6,826 nucleotides of DNA from Pseudomonadales bacterium (lineage in GTDB: Bacteria > Pseudomonadota > Gammaproteobacteria > Pseudomonadales > Azotimanducaceae). Position numbers and translations under genes: made by a program. The stretch covers positions 1-6,826 of the forward strand of contig JAPKEK010000117.1 of NCBI GenBank assembly GCA_028822125.1. Reading direction: 5' to 3'. Below the pieces are notes generated by a model. That model was not told where the DNA came from, did not search any database, and worked only from the letters and a program-made list of their open reading frames with translations. Within the stretch, counting starts at the first letter, position 1. Every line of letters begins with the position of its first letter. Positions 3,967 through 6,826 of the stretch are shown one piece after another.

Positions 3967-6826
3967 CTAGGGCGACCCACAACTGCTACCTTCATATAAG
4001 CCGATATCATCCAAATAGACTTTACTGAGCGACTGCGCCAGGTCAAAAGCCACCCGCGAGGTCAGATCGGTGAACGGAACCGTCCAGGTATGACTGAACG
4101 GCTGGTAGGACGTGGTCAGGTCAACGGTTGTCTGCCCACCACTGAGGCTCTGATACTGGTCTGCCCCGGTATCAAGATAGGCGGTCATAGTCCGCGGCGC
4201 ATCGGCCCGAGCCCGGTAACACAGCTTATATTGCTGATCCTGCACCAATCTCACCAGATGATTAAGCTGCACCCGCCAAGGCTGGTCGGTCGAGACAGTG
4301 GTGATGTCGACTTCTACCCTGGCATCGACAAAATTGACCTGGCCGTTCAACTGGACCGAATCCCAGTTGCCATCACCGTCAGAAAAATCGCCACCACTAC
4401 CTATGATATTACCTGGGCGCGCCGGAATAGGTGCTAGATCTGAGAAAAACATCGTGTCATTACTATATTTGCCGCTAGGATTCTGTACCTGCAGGAAATG
4501 CATGCCGCCGATGTCGGGAGCCTGATCCAATTGCACAACCACAATCTCATCCTGGCAGTTGGGCATTGCGCCGCTCTGACAGCGAATCCCGGCTGCTGCT
4601 AGACGACCATTAACGATAACCTGGGCCCCTTCGAGCACGTGCCGGCCATTCATCGTCAAGGTCAGGTCCTCCGCCAGATGAGCAATATTAATCACGCCCG
4701 ATTGCTGCTGGATTTCTGCCAATGGCCAAAGTCCTGGCTGCGGGTAGGCATAACCGATGTTTCTGCCACTCCAGCCAGTGAGTGTCACCACCAGGTCCCC
4801 GGCCTGGACTGCATCAAGCAATTCAGCTTTGCTAAAGTGCCTAGTCGACTCAGCCACATCCTGGTAGATCTCGTCTCGATATACCAATGATACGGACCTG
4901 CTCTCGGCCAGCAGCCTGCCCTCGCCGCGCAAAATAATTCCAGCCTCAGTCGCTGCCCGTTCGAGTGCATCCATTATCAGCATACTGTCATCGCGACTGA
5001 CTGTTTCTGGTGTCAGGGTCACCTGCCTGGCAAAGGATCCGGAGTAACCCATACTGCCTTCCACCACCATCTGCCAGATCTGGTCGGTCGCACCGGCCAG
5101 CTTCCACATATTCTCTTCCGGAAAATGATCCGGCATATCAACGATATTCATAAGGTCAATGACATTGATCCGACCCTGGGGCAGTATCATCCAGCGATCG
5201 TAAGCACCGCGCCAGGTGGGTGCATCCATACCGGTTCCCGGTGTATTAGTACTGACCAGAAACGGCATTCGATGGCAGTTCCCGCAATTTTTTTCCAGGT
5301 TGAATTCCAGGAAACCAGCTTCTGCTTTTGCGCTGAGTTTATTGTCAAAAGGCCGCTCTGGTGCCGGCGGAAACGGGAAGCTCAGGATGAACTGGCTCAT
5401 TGCATCCCGATCCTCTGCATCAAGCCTGCCCGGCTTGCTTTCGTTATTATCAGGGCAGTTATCCTGGTCACACATGGTTGTAGCCAGGCCCGCATCAACC
5501 AAAAACCGGGCACAGGTTTCTTGCTTACCCAGCTCACAGTTAGGCAGGATATCACCATTGATATTAGCGGTATTGTTTCCACCAAAAGGGTCACCCGGTA
5601 TACCGTCCCAGTGATAAGGCTCGCTATCCCTTAAGCCCCTGACCGGCATGGTTAGACGCGGCGGAATCTGGGTGCAGCCATCGACATCACATATGGGTGT
5701 TTTCAGCACCCACAGTAACTGGTCGGTATGACCATCCGGGTGACAGCTGGCGCAGGAAAATGTGCCAGTCGAGGAGGCACTGGCGGAATTAAAAGCCTTC
5801 CTGCCCTGTTTGAGCATGGCTTCAGTGGGATCCTCCAGGGCAATGGTGTTTTCCAATTGCGGTGCGTCTAATGCAGATAGATCAATCACGCTCACAGAAT
5901 TACCCACCGCATTGAAAACCCAAGCCTTTGTTGCAACTCCCTGCTCGCCTGCCTGCAGCGCCACACCCCTTGGCACACTGCCAACAGTCACCTGCCCCAG
6001 GAGATCACCGCTAGTGGCATCTACCGTGAATAACTTATCCGAACCTGCAGCGGTGGCAACCAGTGTTTTATTATCAGCGCTGATCTGGATACCGTAGGGG
6101 GTTGCCAGTGCCAAACCAAAGTCAGGATTTTCAGGCGGCAGGGGTTCCAGATCATAAAAGATTGCATCAGTGCAGCCACTGTCTGGGCAGTCTACCCGGG
6201 TAATCTGGTTAAGAAACGCCCGGTTCTGCATTTCGCCCAGGCCATGCTTTAAGGTACCGGACCGCCCATTGGCAGTATTACGGGCATCGGCCTGGGCAAT
6301 GAAAACGCGGCCATTGTCGTCCACTGTCAGGTCATACAAAAGCGTTCCCAGCCCCTCTTTGATCTCAACCAACTCATCTGTCTGGGTGTCGAAGATAAAC
6401 AGATCACGATCTGGCAGATCTGGGTTCTTGACGATATCAGCATCGTAATTAAGGGAAAGCACATTATTGTTGGTAAAGGCATGCTCAACGGCATCGTAGG
6501 TACAGATATCGCCATCGATCTTCCTGGCAAGGCAGCCCGATAACTGACTCTGATTATTGGACTCAAAAGGAATCACATAAAGCCGATCATTCTTTACCAG
6601 AATCGAACGAGGATCCTGCGCCCTAATGGGCAGGTGTCCGACAACCTGGTAGCTAGCTGCATCCACGATGGCTATTTCATTGGCTGGCCCCAGCGCGACA
6701 TAGGCTTTTTGGTTACTCGCAAACGCCACCCCGACAGGTTCATCAAATCGCGTTGAAAAAGTCTCGCCATCCAGATCCTGCACGGTCGCGATCACCTCAT
6801 GGAAAGTTCCGCTTGCTGCATCGGTG
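3967..6826 (-). CDS. Exported beta-propeller / diheme cytochrome c peroxidase-like / IPT / carbohydrate-binding fusion (5' end outside window)
   Basis: 952 residues are visible, numbered here from the first whole codon at 6825. The frame is open to the right edge, and the first residues (TDAASG...) continue a propeller blade, so the GTG at 6795 is not a true start. Order: YVTN/NHL-like propeller blades (about 1-330, e.g. IAIVDAASYQVVG, KLFTVDATSG, SVSVIDLSAL); a diheme region (about 332-630) with CASCH (358-362, bases 5740-5754) and CGNCH (514-518, bases 5272-5286), plus the cytochrome-peroxidase/MauG-like signature MPVRGLRDSEPYHWDG (393-408); a linker; an Ig-like IPT segment (about 720-795, MNGRHVLEGAQVIVNG to FLQVQNPSGKYS); and a CBM4/9-like beta-sandwich (about 813-945, ending VYLDDIGLYEG). 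Haem attachment requires the periplasm, and fourteen further cysteines in local pairs agree with export; the signal peptide must lie outside the window. Likely role: extracytoplasmic electron transfer or oxidation of a surface or polysaccharide-linked substrate, which is inference. The haem motifs are certain; the IPT and CBM labels are by pattern. Confidence 0.88.
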   Translation of the reverse strand, partial: TDAASGTFHEVIATVQDLDGETFSTRFDEPVGVAFASNQKAYVALGPANEIAIVDAASYQVVGHLPIRAQDPRSILVKNDRLYVIPFESNNQSQLSGCLARKIDGDICTYDAVEHAFTNNNVLSLNYDADIVKNPDLPDRDLFIFDTQTDELVEIKEGLGTLLYDLTVDDNGRVFIAQADARNTANGRSGTLKHGLGEMQNRAFLNQITRVDCPDSGCTDAIFYDLEPLPPENPDFGLALATPYGIQISADNKTLVATAAGSDKLFTVDATSGDLLGQVTVGSVPRGVALQAGEQGVATKAWVFNAVGNSVSVIDLSALDAPQLENTIALEDPTEAMLKQGRKAFNSASASSTGTFSCASCHPDGHTDQLLWVLKTPICDVDGCTQIPPRLTMPVRGLRDSEPYHWDGIPGDPFGGNNTANINGDILPNCELGKQETCARFLVDAGLATTMCDQDNCPDNNESKPGRLDAEDRDAMSQFILSFPFPPAPERPFDNKLSAKAEAGFLEFNLEKNCGNCHRMPFLVSTNTPGTGMDAPTWRGAYDRWMILPQGRINVIDLMNIVDMPDHFPEENMWKLAGATDQIWQMVVEGSMGYSGSFARQVTLTPETVSRDDSMLIMDALERAATEAGIILRGEGRLLAESRSVSLVYRDEIYQDVAESTRHFSKAELLDAVQAGDLVVTLTGWSGRNIGYAYPQPGLWPLAEIQQQSGVINIAHLAEDLTLTMNGRHVLEGAQVIVNGRLAAAGIRCQSGAMPNCQDEIVVVQLDQAPDIGGMHFLQVQNPSGKYSNDTMFFSDLAPIPARPGNIIGSGGDFSDGDGNWDSVQLNGQVNFVDARVEVDITTVSTDQPWRVQLNHLVRLVQDQQYKLCYRARADAPRTMTAYLDTGADQYQSLSGGQTTVDLTTSYQPFSHTWTVPFTDLTSRVAFDLAQSLSKVYLDDIGLYEGSSCGSP

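Noticed and set aside
5125..5634. 169-codon plus-strand open frame opposite the haem gene
   Set aside because: It lies over both haem-linked conserved segments of the minus-strand gene and has no domain signature or ribosome site.
6793..6795. GTG as the start of the large haem protein
   Set aside because: The frame stays open to the window edge and the residues before it continue a propeller repeat; there is also no signal peptide after this GTG although haem attachment requires export.

Overview
The window reads as chromosomal DNA from a Gram-negative bacterium, most likely a marine-type proteobacterium. This rests on an exported diheme protein, a periplasmic-type hydrolase with a signal peptide, Shine-Dalgarno-led genes, tight gene packing and moderate GC. 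The species cannot be fixed from the sequence. There are six protein genes, two of them cut by the window edges. I see no tRNA, rRNA, CRISPR array, transposase or integrase.

Layout, left to right. (1) At the left edge, on the minus strand, is the N-terminal 115 residues of a PLP-dependent lyase resembling sphingosine-1-phosphate lyase. (2) Across a 217-bp divergent intergenic region, a plus-strand gene (565-1503) encodes an alpha/beta hydrolase with a signal peptide. (3) This gene converges on a minus-strand pair: a 64-residue membrane protein (2658-2464) whose stop overlaps the start of a membrane di-iron desaturase/hydroxylase (2467-1598) in an ATGA junction. (4) Upstream of the pair on the same strand is a soluble epoxide-hydrolase-type enzyme (3756-2794) with its full catalytic set. 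(5) Upstream of that, after a 210-bp gap holding a tandem direct repeat and two competing inverted repeats, lies the C-terminal 952 residues of a large exported multidomain protein (3967 to beyond 6826). It combines beta-propeller blades, two CXXCH haem sites in a cytochrome-peroxidase-like arrangement, an Ig-like (IPT) segment and a C-terminal carbohydrate-binding-like beta-sandwich.

How the genes might work together. The enzymes lean toward lipid or hydrophobic-compound chemistry: aldehyde-producing lyase, desaturase/hydroxylase, epoxide hydrolase and an exported esterase-like hydrolase. The sequence does not name a substrate, and a shared pathway is inference only. The one firm functional link is the translationally coupled small membrane protein and desaturase. 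The most unusual object is the large propeller-diheme-IPT-CBM fusion, with fourteen non-haem cysteines in seven local pairs. No obvious defence, mobile or secretion system is present.
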